Below are positions 33,014 to 42,691 of a stretch of DNA of 64,000 bases, piece after piece. Below the pieces are notes generated by a model. It made no database searches and had not been told where the DNA came from. It worked only from the letters and a program-made list of their open reading frames with translations. Position 1 is the first letter of the stretch, and each line of letters starts with the position of its first letter. The translations under genes were made by a program, and so were the position numbers. Source of the DNA: Variovorax sp. CF079 (GTDB taxonomy: Bacteria; Pseudomonadota; Gammaproteobacteria; Burkholderiales; Burkholderiaceae_C); the NCBI RefSeq assembly GCF_900101545.1, contig NZ_FMZU01000001.1, positions 1 through 64,000 of the forward strand, read 5' to 3'.

Positions 33014-33787
33014 GTGGAAACCGACATGACACGCGACGCGCGCATTGCGCTGGCCTGCCTGGACCTGACCAGCCTCAACGACGGCGACGACGCGGCCGCC
33101 ATCGATGCCTTGTGCGCCAAGGCGCAAGGGCCGGCCGGCCCGCCGGCGGCGCTGTGCGTGTGGCCGCGCTTCGTGGCGCAGGCCAGGGCCGCGCTGCCGG
33201 CATCGATCCGCGTCGCGGCCGTGGCCAACTTCCCCGACGGCGCGCTCGACAGCGAACGCGCCTTGCGCGAGACGCAGGCCATCCTCGCGGCCGGCGGCGA
33301 CGAAGTGGACCTGGTCCTGCCCTGGCGCGCTCTCGCCGCGGGCAATGCGGACAGCGCGGCGGCCCTGGTCGCGCAGGTGCGCGCGGCCTGCGCGGGCAAG
33401 ACGCTCAAGCTCATCATCGAATCCGGCGAACTTCAGTCGCCAGAACTGATCCGCCAGGCCTGCCGCATCGGGCTCGATGCCGGAGTTGACTTCCTCAAGA
33501 CCAGCACCGGCAAGACGGCCACGGGCGCGACGCCCGATGCCGCGCGCGCGATGCTCGAGACCATTGCCGGCCACGCGCGAAAAGATGAGGTTGGCTTCAA
33601 GGCCTCGGGCGGCGTGCGCACGGTGGCCGATGCGGCGATCTACATCGCGCTGGCGTGCGAGATGCTGGGCGAGTCGGCCATCGGACCGAAGCGGCTGCGC
33701 TTCGGCGCCAGCGGCCTGCTGGCCGACATCGAGTCGGTGTTGTTGCAGAAAGGCGCCGGCAAGCCATCCGTTCCCGGAGACTATTGA
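33014..33787 (+). CDS. deoC: Deoxyribose-phosphate aldolase
   Basis: This 257-residue class I aldolase splits 2-deoxyribose 5-phosphate into acetaldehyde and glyceraldehyde 3-phosphate. The Schiff-base Lys is in FLKTSTGK, the second Lys in VGFKASGGV, and the Asp in DEVDLVLPW. Two starts are possible: GTG at 33014 and ATG at 33026. AAGGAG ends at 33008, five bases before the GTG, so the GTG is preferred. The gene begins one base after the 5'-nucleotidase stop and its own stop overlaps deoA. Confidence 0.9.
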   Translation: METDMTRDARIALACLDLTSLNDGDDAAAIDALCAKAQGPAGPPAALCVWPRFVAQARAALPASIRVAAVANFPDGALDSERALRETQAILAAGGDEVDLVLPWRALAAGNADSAAALVAQVRAACAGKTLKLIIESGELQSPELIRQACRIGLDAGVDFLKTSTGKTATGATPDAARAMLETIAGHARKDEVGFKASGGVRTVADAAIYIALACEMLGESAIGPKRLRFGASGLLADIESVLLQKGAGKPSVPGDY

Positions 33788-35127
33788 TGCTGCTGCCGGC
33801 CGAGGTCATCCGCGCCAAGCGCGATCGCCATGCGCTCTCGCCGGCGCAGATCGAAGCTTTCGTGCGCGGCCTCACCGACGGCAGCTGGAGCGAAGGCCAG
33901 ATCGCCGCGCTGGCGATGGCGATCCTGCTCAACGGCATGGACGATGGCGAATGCGTGGCACTGACCCGCGGCATGACGCATTCCGGCGAAGTGCTGCAAT
34001 GGCCCGATGTGTCGGGCCCGGTGCTCGACAAGCATTCCACCGGCGGTGTGGGCGACAAGGTGAGCCTCATGCTGGCGCCGATCGTCGCGGCCTGCGGCGG
34101 CGTGGTGCCGATGATCTCCGGCCGCGGCCTGGGCCACACCGGCGGCACGCTGGACAAGCTCGAATCGCTGGCGGGCTACCGCGTCGAGCCGTCGCTTGAT
34201 GCGCTGCTCGCCGTTCTGCGCGATGCCGGCTGCGCCATCGTCGGCGCCGGCCCCACGCTGGCACCCGCCGACAAGCGGCTCTACGCGATTCGCGACGTGA
34301 CGGCCACGGTCGAATCGCTGCCCTTGATCACCGCCAGCATCCTCTCCAAGAAGCTCGCGGCCGGGCTCGAGGGACTGGTGCTCGACGTGAAGGTGGGCAA
34401 CGGCGCCTTCATGCCGCGCCTGGACGGCGCGCGGGCGCTGGCCAAGAGCATGGTCGACGTGGCGGCCGGCGCCGGCTTGCGCGCGGAGGCGCTGATCACC
34501 GACATGAACCAGGTGCTGGGCCGCAGCGCGGGCAATGCGCTCGAAGTGCGCGAAGCGATCGATTTCCTGATGGGCGACGAACGCGAGCCGCGGCTGCTCG
34601 AAGTGACCCTGGCGCTCGCGGCGCGGCTGCTGCGCCTGGGCGGCCTCGCGGCCGACCTGCCCGAGGCCAGGGCCCACGCCATGCGCGCGCTCGACAGCGG
34701 CGCGGCCGCCGAGCGTTTCGCGCGCATGGTGTCGGGCCTGGGTGGTGCGAGCGACCTCGGGCAAGCAGTGCGCCAACTGCCGGAGGCGCCGGTGCAATGC
34801 GATCTGCCGGCACCGCAAGACGGCGTACTGGTGGCGGCGGACGTGCGCGCCATCGGCCTGGCCATCGTTGCCCTGGGCGGCGGCCGGCGCCGCGCCGAAG
34901 ACCGCATCGATCCGCGCGTCGGGCTCACGCAGGTGCTGCCGCTGGGCAGCAAGGTACGCAAGGGCGAGCCGCTGGCGCGCGTGCATGCGGCCAGCCAGGC
35001 CGATGCCGAAGCGGCGATCGCGGCGCTGCAGGCGGCCATGCGCATCGAAGAAGACGGCACGCAAGGGTCGGCGGCGTCTGATGTGCCGGCCCCGGTGATC
35101 TGCGCGGAGATCACGCGGGCGCCGTAG
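33787..35127 (+). CDS. deoA: Thymidine phosphorylase
   Basis: This 446-residue thymidine phosphorylase converts thymidine or deoxyuridine to the base and deoxyribose 1-phosphate. The family signature is GRGLGHTGGTLDKLES (about residues 116-131) with DKHSTGGVGDK before it. LDVKVGNGAF and the C-terminal GVLVAADVRAIGLAI and GLTQVLPLGSKVRKG, of the PYNP domain, follow. It overlaps the deoC stop (TGATG). With deoC it degrades deoxynucleosides, but no phosphopentomutase (deoB) is seen here. The gene ends 18 bases from the convergent fliR gene, with no terminator hairpin in that gap. Confidence 0.92.
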   Translation: MLLPAEVIRAKRDRHALSPAQIEAFVRGLTDGSWSEGQIAALAMAILLNGMDDGECVALTRGMTHSGEVLQWPDVSGPVLDKHSTGGVGDKVSLMLAPIVAACGGVVPMISGRGLGHTGGTLDKLESLAGYRVEPSLDALLAVLRDAGCAIVGAGPTLAPADKRLYAIRDVTATVESLPLITASILSKKLAAGLEGLVLDVKVGNGAFMPRLDGARALAKSMVDVAAGAGLRAEALITDMNQVLGRSAGNALEVREAIDFLMGDEREPRLLEVTLALAARLLRLGGLAADLPEARAHAMRALDSGAAAERFARMVSGLGGASDLGQAVRQLPEAPVQCDLPAPQDGVLVAADVRAIGLAIVALGGGRRRAEDRIDPRVGLTQVLPLGSKVRKGEPLARVHAASQADAEAAIAALQAAMRIEEDGTQGSAASDVPAPVICAEITRAP

Positions 35128-35145
35128 CGCGCCCCATGCCTGGAC

Positions 35146-35940
35146 TCAAGGCCGCAAAGCCTGCGTCAACTCCATCACCGACGACAAGCCCGCCGCGATG
35201 CGCGGCGCGAGGAAGGCGCCCATCTGCGGTATCAGCAGTTGCAGCATGCCGATGCCCGCGAGCAGCGTCAGCGGAAAGCCCACCGCGAAGATGCTGAACT
35301 GCGGCGAGGCGCGGTTCAGGATGCCCATCGCCAGGTTGAGCGTGAGCAGCGCCGTGACCAGCGGCAGCGCCAGCATCAGGCCGTTGGCGAAGATCTGGCC
35401 GGCGCCCGCGACGAGGAACATCCAGCCGCGCGCGGCCAGCGGCGCGTCGGCAATCGGCAGGGTCTGGAAGCTCTCGGCGAGCGCGGCGATCAGCAGCAGG
35501 TGGCCGTCGAGCGCGAGGAAGATCAGCATCGCCAGCATGTGCAGCAGGCGCGCGACCACCATGGTGGCGCCGCCGCTCATCGGATCGAAGAAGGACGCGA
35601 AGGACAGGCCCATCTGCAGGCCGATGTACTCGCCCGCCGCCAGCACGGCGGCGAACACCAGCCGCATCGCGAAGCCGATGGCGCCGCCGATGAGCACCTG
35701 CTGCACCAGGATCCAGACGCCGCCCGCGGACACCACCGGCACCGGCGGCATCGGCCCGATGGTGGGCGCGACGGCCACCGCGAGCAGGGCCGCGATCGCG
35801 ACCTTGATCTGCCGCGGCACGCCCGGCTCCCCGAAGATCGGCGCGGTGCTGACCAGCGCCAGCATGCGCACGAAGGGCCAGAGGAAGGCCACCATCCAGG
35901 CGTTGAGTTCCCCCGAGGTGACCGAAAAGACCGGCGGCAT
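35146..35940 (-). CDS. fliR: Flagellar export gate protein FliR
   Basis: This 264-residue inner-membrane protein has about six spans and is part of the FliPQR core of the flagellar type III export gate. Recognisable segments are WMVAFLWPFVRMLALVSTAP, EYIGLQMGLSFASFFDP and ILNRASPQFSIFAVGFPLTL. It is the last gene of the minus-strand fliF-to-fliR block, 7 bases after fliQ. Confidence 0.93.
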   Translation of the reverse strand: MPPVFSVTSGELNAWMVAFLWPFVRMLALVSTAPIFGEPGVPRQIKVAIAALLAVAVAPTIGPMPPVPVVSAGGVWILVQQVLIGGAIGFAMRLVFAAVLAAGEYIGLQMGLSFASFFDPMSGGATMVVARLLHMLAMLIFLALDGHLLLIAALAESFQTLPIADAPLAARGWMFLVAGAGQIFANGLMLALPLVTALLTLNLAMGILNRASPQFSIFAVGFPLTLLAGIGMLQLLIPQMGAFLAPRIAAGLSSVMELTQALRP

Positions 35941-35947
35941 TGCGCCT

Positions 35948-36217
35948 CTAGGTCACGAGCTGCGGAATGCTCGAGAACAGCGTCCGCATGTAGTCCACGA
36001 TCTGGCCCAGCATCCAGGGCCCGGCGATCACCAGCACAGCGAACACCGCCAGCAGCTTCGGGATGAAGGACAGCGTGGCTTCGTTGATCTGCGTGGCGGC
36101 CTGGAAGATGCTGATGACCAGGCCGACCACCAGCGCCACCAGCAGCAGCGGCGCGCCGAGCAGCAGCGACACATGGATCGCCTGGCTGCCGATGGCCATG
36201 ACGGATTCGGGCGTCAC
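35948..36217 (-). CDS. fliQ: Flagellar export gate protein FliQ
   Basis: This 89-residue protein has two membrane hairpin helices ([21 protein letters not shown] and [20 protein letters not shown]), with the FliQ motif [17 protein letters not shown] between them. It assembles with FliP and FliR into the helical export gate. The start overlaps the fliP stop by 4 bases. Confidence 0.93.
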   Translation of the reverse strand: MTPESVMAIGSQAIHVSLLLGAPLLLVALVVGLVISIFQAATQINEATLSFIPKLLAVFAVLVIAGPWMLGQIVDYMRTLFSSIPQLVT

Positions 36218-36981
36218 AGATAGAAACTCTCGGCCAGCGCGCCGATCAGCAACTGCCAGCCGTCGGCCATGACGAAGAGCATCAGCTTGAAGGGCAGCGC
36301 GATGGAGGCGGGTGGCACCATCATCATGCCCATCGACATCAGCACGCTGGCCACCACGAGGTCGATGATGAGGAAGGGGATGAAGATGGTGAAGCCGATC
36401 TGGAACGCGGTCTTCAGCTCGCTGATCACGAAGGAGGGCAAGAGGATGCGCAGCGGCACTTCCTCAGGCCCTTCCATCGCCGGCACCTTGGCCAGCCGCG
36501 CGAAGAGCGCGAGGTCGTTCTCGCGGGTCTGCTTCAGCATGAAGGTCTTGAAGGGGCCGATGCCGCGTTCGAGCGCGCGCTCGGCGCTGATCTTGTTTTC
36601 GGAGAAGGGCTTGTAGGCCTCGTTGTAGACCTTGTCGAAGACCGGCGACATCACGAAGAAGGTCAGGAAGAGCGACAGGCCCACCAGGATCTGGTTGGGC
36701 GGCGACGATTGCGTGCCGATGGCGGTGCGCAGCAAGCCCAGCACGATGAGGATGCGCGTGAAGCTGGTCATGCACAGCAAGAGCGCCGGCAGGAAGGACA
36801 GCGAGGTCAGCAGCACCAGCGTCTGCACGCTCAGCGACCAGGTCTGGCTGCCGCCCGGGCCGGGCGTGCTCACGAGGCCGGGCAGGCCCTGCGCCCAGGC
36901 GGCGATCGGCAGTGCAGGCAGCACGAGCGCCAGCAGCAGGCCCGCGCGGCGCAGGCAGCGACGACGGTGGCCCTGCATCAT
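36214..36981 (-). CDS. fliP: Flagellar export gate protein FliP
   Basis: This protein of about 255 residues has a cleavable signal peptide ([18 protein letters not shown]) followed by four membrane spans. FliP motifs are [20 protein letters not shown], the Asn-Gln pair in [20 protein letters not shown], and [28 protein letters not shown]. Tandem AUGs overlap the fliO stop (GAATGATG), so either 36981 or 36978 is used. Confidence 0.93.
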   Translation of the reverse strand: MMQGHRRRCLRRAGLLLALVLPALPIAAWAQGLPGLVSTPGPGGSQTWSLSVQTLVLLTSLSFLPALLLCMTSFTRILIVLGLLRTAIGTQSSPPNQILVGLSLFLTFFVMSPVFDKVYNEAYKPFSENKISAERALERGIGPFKTFMLKQTRENDLALFARLAKVPAMEGPEEVPLRILLPSFVISELKTAFQIGFTIFIPFLIIDLVVASVLMSMGMMMVPPASIALPFKLMLFVMADGWQLLIGALAESFYL

Positions 36982-37463
36982 TCGCCCGGCCGCGGCCTGA
37001 CGCCGAGCGATTCGCGCAGCTTCTGCGCGAACAGGCCGAGCGCCTGGGAGGTTCTCGCATCCAGCGGCGTGGCCGCCGGCGCCGAGGCCAAGGCTTGCGC
37101 CGGCAGCGTGTGCAGGGTGTTGATCTGGCTGGCCGTGACGCCCAGCACGAGCCAGGTCGCACCCACTTCCACCACCACCACGCGCTCGCGCTGGCCGACC
37201 ATGGAGCTCGACACCACCTTCACGAGATTGCCGCCGCCGAAGCGCTGCAGGCCGAAGCGGCGTGCCATCCATGCGCACGCAAAAATCAGCGCGAGCACCA
37301 CCAGCATGCCGAAGCCGGCCTGCAGCAGGCCGGAGGCGCCGACTGCCGGCGCGGCCTCGGCGGCGGGTGTCGGCACGGTGGGCAGCGCCGCGCGCGCCGG
37401 CAGCGTGCATGCCCACGCAAGAAGAGAGGCCGCGGCCCGCAGCGGTCGCCTGCAAGGAATCAT
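36978..37463 (-). CDS. fliO: Flagellar protein FliO
   Basis: This 161-residue bitopic membrane protein helps assemble the FliP core of the export gate. After a leading hydrophobic segment there is one clear span ([21 protein letters not shown]), then the FliO cytoplasmic domain ([28 protein letters not shown]). The C-terminus is Ala/Pro-rich. It overlaps fliN by 4 bases. Confidence 0.88.
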   Translation of the reverse strand: MIPCRRPLRAAASLLAWACTLPARAALPTVPTPAAEAAPAVGASGLLQAGFGMLVVLALIFACAWMARRFGLQRFGGGNLVKVVSSSMVGQRERVVVVEVGATWLVLGVTASQINTLHTLPAQALASAPAATPLDARTSQALGLFAQKLRESLGVRPRPGE

Positions 37464-37903
37464 GAGCGGCTGAGCTTCTGCATGCGCTCGGAGGGCGTGA
37501 CGATGTCGGTCAGACGGATGCCGTACTTCTCGTTCACCACCACCACCTCGCCCTGCGCGATCAGGTAGCCGTTGATCAGCACGTCCAGCGGCTGGCCGGC
37601 CAGGCCGTCGAGCTCGACCACCGAACCCTGCGAGAGCTGCAGCAGGTTCTTGATGGTGATGCGCGTGCGGCCGATCTCGGCCGTGAGCTGCACCGGCACA
37701 TCGAGGATGCGTTCGATGTCGACCGGCGAGCTGTGGGCCGTCGGCGCGTTCTGGATCGGCTGGAAGACCTGTGCGCCGGCCGGCGCCGCCACGGGTGCGG
37801 GTGCGGCGGCCTGCAGGGGCGCGGGCGCGGAGGCCGCGGTCTGCTCGGCCAGCGCGCTGGCCCAGTCGTCCGCATCGCTGCTGGAAGGAGTGTTGTCAGT
37901 CAT
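37460..37903 (-). CDS. fliN: Flagellar motor switch protein FliN
   Basis: This 147-residue switch component has the SpoA domain at about 65-140 ([60 protein letters not shown]). An acidic, Ala/Pro-rich N-terminal extension is longer than the E. coli one. It forms the lower C-ring with FliM and overlaps its stop by 8 bases. Confidence 0.93.
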   Translation of the reverse strand: MTDNTPSSSDADDWASALAEQTAASAPAPLQAAAPAPVAAPAGAQVFQPIQNAPTAHSSPVDIERILDVPVQLTAEIGRTRITIKNLLQLSQGSVVELDGLAGQPLDVLINGYLIAQGEVVVVNEKYGIRLTDIVTPSERMQKLSRS

Positions 37904-38897
37904 GGTCGTTCTTCAGATCGCTGTCTTGGTGGGAGATCATCTGTTGCACGCGCAGCGCATAGCGTTCGTTCGAGACGCCGAAGCCGCACTCCATCACCGG
38001 AATGCCGTCGACGCGCGCGACGACAGAGCTCGGCAGCTCGATCGGCAGCACGTCGCCGACCTGCAGCTTCATCAGCTCGCCGATGGTCGAGGGGATGGTC
38101 ACGAAGTCGGCGCTGAGCTCGACGTCGGCGCTCTGCATCTGCTGCGACATCTGCTTGACCCAGCGCTTGTCGACCTCGATCTCGTCCTGCACCGGGTTGG
38201 ACAGCAGGTCGCGGATCGGCTCGATCATCGAGTAGGGGATGCACACGTGCACGAAGCCGCCGACCGGGCCGAACTCGACCTGCAGCGTGGTGGTGATCAC
38301 CACCTCGTTGGGCGCGACGATGTTGGCAAGCTTGCCGTGCATCTCGGCGCGCACGTAGTCGAAGGCGAGCGGAAACACCGGCTGCCAGGCGTCGCCGTAG
38401 CACTGCAGCGTGAGGTTCAGCAGGCGCTTGATGATGCGCTGCTCGGTGCGCGTGAAGTCGCGCCCTTCTACGCGCACGTGGTAGCGGCCGTCGCTGCCGA
38501 ACAGGTTGTCCACCACCAGGAACACCAGCTTCGGATCGAACACGATCAGGGCGGTGCCGCGCAGCGGCTTGAAGTGCAGCATGTTGATGTTGGTCGGCAC
38601 CGGCAGGTGGCGCACGAACTCGCCGTACTGCTGGATCTGCACCGGCCCGACCGAGATGTCGGCGCTGCGGCGCATGAAGTTCAGCAAGGAGCTGCGCAGA
38701 TGACGCGCGAAACGCTCGTTGATGACCTCCAGCGTGTGCATGCGGCTGCGCACCACGCGGTCGGGCGCACCGAGGTCGTAGGCCGGCAGGCCGTCGGTGG
38801 CCGGCGTGGGCGCGCGGGTCTGGTCGACGGCTCCGCCGGTGACGCCTTGCAGCAGCGCATCGACCTCGTCCTGCGAGAGCACCTGTTCATAGGCCAT
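37896..38897 (-). CDS. fliM: Flagellar motor switch protein FliM
   Basis: This 333-residue C-ring protein has an N-terminal CheY-binding segment (VLSQDEVDALLQGVTGG). The middle domain contains the GGxG-type region RMHTLEVINERFARHLRSSL and FDPKLVFLVVDNLFG, and the C-terminal SpoA domain has LQVGDVLPIEL. CheY-phosphate from the che operon in this window would bind its N-terminus. Confidence 0.93.
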   Translation of the reverse strand: MAYEQVLSQDEVDALLQGVTGGAVDQTRAPTPATDGLPAYDLGAPDRVVRSRMHTLEVINERFARHLRSSLLNFMRRSADISVGPVQIQQYGEFVRHLPVPTNINMLHFKPLRGTALIVFDPKLVFLVVDNLFGSDGRYHVRVEGRDFTRTEQRIIKRLLNLTLQCYGDAWQPVFPLAFDYVRAEMHGKLANIVAPNEVVITTTLQVEFGPVGGFVHVCIPYSMIEPIRDLLSNPVQDEIEVDKRWVKQMSQQMQSADVELSADFVTIPSTIGELMKLQVGDVLPIELPSSVVARVDGIPVMECGFGVSNERYALRVQQMISHQDSDLKNDHD

Positions 38898-38909
38898 GCC
38901 AGGAGACCC

Positions 38910-39392
38910 TTACTGCACCACGAAGGTGTTGAAGGAAACGCTGAAGATGTCCTGCGCGGGCAGGTTGGGACCGAGCGGCTTGTTGAGCTCGGCGCGGATC
39001 TCCTCGGCCAGCCGGGCCTTGTCCTGCGTGGACAGCAGCGATTCGGGCTGGCGGTTCGACAGCAGCAGCAGCAGCCGGCTGCGCAGCTCGGGCATGGATT
39101 CGACGATCTGCGTCTTGGCCTGCTCGTCGCGCACCTTGAGCGCCATGCCGATGTGCAGGAAGCGCCCGCGGCCTTCGGACTGCACGTTGACGGTCAGCGG
39201 TTCGAGCGTGACGAAGATGGGCTTCTGCGGCACCGGCGCGGCGGCTTCGCGTGCGAAGAGGTTGCTGCGGCTCAAGGCATAACCGCCGCCGCCGAGGGCG
39301 CACAGGCCGACGGCGATCAGCAGCCCGATCAGCAGCTTCGACGAGCGCGGCGCGGAGGGAGCGACTTGGGTGAGTGAGGGACTGGTGGCCAT
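38910..39392 (-). CDS. fliL: Flagellar basal-body protein FliL
   Basis: This 160-residue membrane protein has one span (KLLIGLLIAVGLCALGGGGY) and a periplasmic stomatin-like domain (IFVTLEPLTVNVQSEGRGRFL, MALKVRDEQAKTQI, FNTFVVQ at the very end). It surrounds the stator and supports torque. The AUG at 39392 lacks a clear Shine-Dalgarno sequence; an in-frame start 18 codons upstream is less likely because the family starts just before the span. Confidence 0.88.
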   Translation of the reverse strand: MATSPSLTQVAPSAPRSSKLLIGLLIAVGLCALGGGGYALSRSNLFAREAAAPVPQKPIFVTLEPLTVNVQSEGRGRFLHIGMALKVRDEQAKTQIVESMPELRSRLLLLLSNRQPESLLSTQDKARLAEEIRAELNKPLGPNLPAQDIFSVSFNTFVVQ

Positions 39393-39491
39393 GGGTGGGA
39401 GCTGCTGCAAAACGATTCGGTCAATTCTTGGCCGGCGCACGCGCAAGCGAAGCGCCGATCAAGCGGGGGAAAGGGCCTCAGATCTCGCGTT

Positions 39492-40796
39492 TCAGGCGAA
39501 GGTATCGAGTCCGGCGCTGCCGGTACTGCGCGCGGCCACAGGCATGCGAGGCGCAACGGCATCGGTGCCCGTGTCCGCGCGCCCGGGATACGCCGCCTGC
39601 CGCGAGGACGAGGGCTGCTGCTGCGGCTGGCCGAAGCCGTCGCCTTGTCCGGCCCAGGGCCGCGACTCGGCACCGACCGAGGTCTGGCCCAGGCTGATGC
39701 CCTGCTCGGCGAGCGTGCTGCGCAATTGCGGCAGCGCGGCCTCGACGGCCTTGCGAACGGATTCATGGGCCGACACGAACATGGCCTGCGCCTGGTTGTC
39801 GCCGAGACTGAGCGTGACCTTGAGCGGGCCGAGGCCGGCCGGGTTGAGGTTGAGCTCGGCCACCTGATGGCCGCCGGTGCTCATGCGCAGCATCTGCTGG
39901 CCGATGGCCGGGCCCCATTCGTCGCTGCCGACCGGCGGTGCGACGGTCAACACGGGTGTGGGGCTGGCGGGTGCGCTGGCGCGCTCCACCGCCTGCGGCA
40001 TGAAAGACGTCGATGTGGGGACCACAGTCGGGGACGCCGGGCTCTGCGCTGCGGCTGCATCGGCACGCTCGGTGCTCGTCGCGGCAGCCGGCACCGTCTT
40101 CGTCTCGTCGACGGAGGGCAGCGCGGGCGATGCCTTGGCCTGCTGTTGCGCGGCCGTGCCGGCGGCCAGGGCTTTCGCCGAGGGGAGGGCGCTTGCGGCC
40201 GGCGGCGGTGTTGCAGCGACGGCTGCCGGCGCGGCGGCGTCGGCAACGCTCGCATCCGCTGCCACGGGCACCGACTTGGCGGTGTTGGCCTGTGCCGCAG
40301 CCGCTTGTGCAGGAAGCGTTTTCGCCTCCGGGCCTGCGTCTTGCGTTGCGGGGAGGGTCTTGGCTGCTGCTTCGGTGCCGGCTTCGGTCAGGGCGGTCGC
40401 CGGCGGCGTCTGCGCAAGCAAGGGGTCTTGGGCAACATCCGTTGCCATCGACACCTCTGCCTTGGCTTCGCTCGGCAGGCCGGCGGCGGGCGTCGCCACG
40501 GCCGTCGGTTGAGGCGCGACCGGCGCGGGCGCGAACAGCGCGAAGGCCAGCAGATCGGAGACGAGCTCGTCCTTCTTGTCCGCGCCGCGCTCCGGCTTCG
40601 GAAGCGCAACGGCCTCGGCAGGCGCTGCGTCCGGCGATGCCTCGGACTTCCGCGCACCGGCGGCGCGCGAGCGCTCGAGCACCTCGCCGAAGCGCTGTCC
40701 CTGCGGCTCGTCGGCCGGGCGGCCGCGCGGGCCGGAGGATGTGAGCGGCTGGCTGGGCGCGGCCGGGCCGGCAGAGGGAGCGATGAAGGTGGACAT
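39492..40796 (-). CDS. fliK: Flagellar hook-length control protein FliK
   Basis: This 434-residue protein has a long Ala/Pro-rich low-complexity ruler region (about 1-300). A compact C-terminal domain (about 320-400) has the FliK pattern HQVAELNLNPAGLGPLKVTL and AMFVSAHESVRKAVEAALPQLRSTLAEQGI. It measures the hook and triggers the FlhB export switch. A second FliK-like gene lies at 51129-52370. Confidence 0.88.
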   Translation of the reverse strand: MSTFIAPSAGPAAPSQPLTSSGPRGRPADEPQGQRFGEVLERSRAAGARKSEASPDAAPAEAVALPKPERGADKKDELVSDLLAFALFAPAPVAPQPTAVATPAAGLPSEAKAEVSMATDVAQDPLLAQTPPATALTEAGTEAAAKTLPATQDAGPEAKTLPAQAAAAQANTAKSVPVAADASVADAAAPAAVAATPPPAASALPSAKALAAGTAAQQQAKASPALPSVDETKTVPAAATSTERADAAAAQSPASPTVVPTSTSFMPQAVERASAPASPTPVLTVAPPVGSDEWGPAIGQQMLRMSTGGHQVAELNLNPAGLGPLKVTLSLGDNQAQAMFVSAHESVRKAVEAALPQLRSTLAEQGISLGQTSVGAESRPWAGQGDGFGQPQQQPSSSRQAAYPGRADTGTDAVAPRMPVAARSTGSAGLDTFA

Positions 40797-40817
40797 GGCG
40801 GTTCCAGGTAGATGAGA

Positions 40818-41273
40818 TCAGGGGCTCGAATGCGCCGCGCGGTCGATGAACTTGCGCGCCGCGCGCTCGTCGCTGTCGCGCTGTTCGCGCTTGGCCTGCA
40901 CCATCGCTTCCTGGCGACGCAGGCGGTCGGCCAGGGTGTCGAAGGAGTTGAGGCGGCGCGCATGGTGCTGCCAGTCGCCACGGCCATGGTCGAGCCGGAC
41001 ATTCGTCTGGACGGCGATGGCGCGTTGCTGCTCGATGGCGCCGTCGAGCGTGCTGAGGAAATTGCGGTAGTTGCGCCACTGCGAGGCGGGCAGGCCGCTC
41101 TCCATCAGCAGCTGAAGCTGGTGGCTGTAGTCCTGGCGGTATTGCAGCAGCAGGTCCAGCTTCTGGTGCGCGCTGACCTGCGCGCTCTGCAAGGCACCCA
41201 GGCGCCGCGCGGCCTCTTCCTTCTGCGTGCGGGCCAGTTCGGTCAGGGTGTCGAGGGGGAGCTTCTTGGACAT
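40818..41273 (-). CDS. fliJ: Flagellar export chaperone FliJ
   Basis: This 151-residue protein is strongly coiled-coil along its full length, with KLPLDTLTELARTQKEEAARRLG at the N-terminus and an Arg/Gln/Glu-rich C-terminus. FliJ works as the stalk in the FliI ATPase hexamer. It starts 8 bases after the fliI stop. Confidence 0.88.
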   Translation of the reverse strand: MSKKLPLDTLTELARTQKEEAARRLGALQSAQVSAHQKLDLLLQYRQDYSHQLQLLMESGLPASQWRNYRNFLSTLDGAIEQQRAIAVQTNVRLDHGRGDWQHHARRLNSFDTLADRLRRQEAMVQAKREQRDSDERAARKFIDRAAHSSP

Positions 41274-41281
41274 AACAGGTC

Positions 41282-42691
41282 CTATTTGCTTTCGAACAAA
41301 CCGGTGATGTGCGCGATCGAGCCCGCGTAGTCGGCGCGCTCGTGCATCGCCTGCTGCAGGAAGGCTTCGATCTTGGGATACATCGCGATCGCCTGGTCCA
41401 GCTGCAGGTCGTGGCCGGCCGCATAGGCGCCGACGCTGATCAGGTCGCGGTTGCGCTGGTAGCGCGAGAGCATCTGCTTGAAGCGGCGCACGGTCTCGAA
41501 CTGCGAGGGCGGAATCAGCGCGGTCATCGCGCGGCTGATGGAAGCCTCGATGTCGATGGCCGGGTAGTGGCCGGCCTCGGCCAGCGTGCGCGAGAGCACC
41601 ACGTGGCCGTCGAGGATGGCGCGCGCCGAATCGGCGATCGGGTCCTGCTGGTCGTCGCCTTCGGACAGCACGGTGTAGAAGGCGGTGATGGATCCGCCGC
41701 GGCCTTGTGCATCGCGCGCGCCGTTGCCGGCACGCTCCACCAGCGCAGGCAGCTTCGCGAACACCGAAGGCGGGTAGCCCTTGGTGGCCGGCGGCTCTCC
41801 CACGGCCAGCGCGATCTCGCGCTGCGCCATCGCGTAGCGGGTGAGCGAATCCATGATCAAGAGCACGTCCTTGCCCTGGTCGCGGAAGTATTCGGCCAGG
41901 CAGGTCGCATAGGCCGCGCCCTGCAGGCGCAAGAGCGGCGAGTTGTCCGCCGGCGCGGCGACCACCACCGCGCGGGCCAGGCCTTCCTCGCCCAGCGTGT
42001 TCTCGATGAAGTCCTTCACCTCGCGGCCGCGTTCGCCGATCAGGCCGACCACGATCACCTCGGCGCTGGTGTAGCGCGCCATCATCCCGAGCAGCACGCT
42101 CTTGCCCACACCGGAGCCCGCGAACAGGCCCATGCGCTGGCCGCGGCCGACGGTGAGCATGGCGTTGATGGCGCGCACGCCGACGTCGAGCACCGAGTCG
42201 ATGGGCGCGCGCGAGAGCGGATTGACCGGCGGCGAGGAGAGCGGCACCTTGCGGGCGATGTCGAGCGGGCCGAGCCCGTCGAGCGGGCGGCCGGCCGCAT
42301 CGACCACGCGGCCGAGCATGCCTTCGCCGACCGGCAGCCGCTTGGTGTGCGAATCGCCGCCGGCGCCGGGCCCGCCCGTGCCGGGCCGCGCGAAGACGCG
42401 CGCACCGGGCAAGAGACCCGCCACTTCGCTCTGCGGCATCAGGAACAGGCGATCGCCGGCGAAGCCCACCACCTCGGCTTCGGCATGGCGCTGCGGATAG
42501 CCGGGCGGCAGCTCGATCAAGCAGTCGCTGCCCACGGGCAGCTGCAGGCCCACGGCTTCGAGCACCAGGCCCACCGCGCGGGTCAGTCGGCCCGAGTGGG
42601 TGGTGGTCGTGCAGTGGCTGACCTCGCTGCGCGCCTGGGCGAGCATGCCGCGCCAGGATTGCAGATGGGGGTTGGGTGCGAGCGTCGACAT
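41282..42691 (-). CDS. fliI: Flagellum-specific ATPase FliI
   Basis: This 469-residue F1-beta-like ATPase energises export. Its P-loop is [14 protein letters not shown] (about residues 188-201), Walker B is [18 protein letters not shown], and [13 protein letters not shown] is the conserved type III ATPase motif. The AUG at 42691 overlaps the fliH stop (TGATG). A longer open frame upstream shadows fliH. Confidence 0.95.
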   Translation of the reverse strand: MSTLAPNPHLQSWRGMLAQARSEVSHCTTTTHSGRLTRAVGLVLEAVGLQLPVGSDCLIELPPGYPQRHAEAEVVGFAGDRLFLMPQSEVAGLLPGARVFARPGTGGPGAGGDSHTKRLPVGEGMLGRVVDAAGRPLDGLGPLDIARKVPLSSPPVNPLSRAPIDSVLDVGVRAINAMLTVGRGQRMGLFAGSGVGKSVLLGMMARYTSAEVIVVGLIGERGREVKDFIENTLGEEGLARAVVVAAPADNSPLLRLQGAAYATCLAEYFRDQGKDVLLIMDSLTRYAMAQREIALAVGEPPATKGYPPSVFAKLPALVERAGNGARDAQGRGGSITAFYTVLSEGDDQQDPIADSARAILDGHVVLSRTLAEAGHYPAIDIEASISRAMTALIPPSQFETVRRFKQMLSRYQRNRDLISVGAYAAGHDLQLDQAIAMYPKIEAFLQQAMHERADYAGSIAHITGLFESK

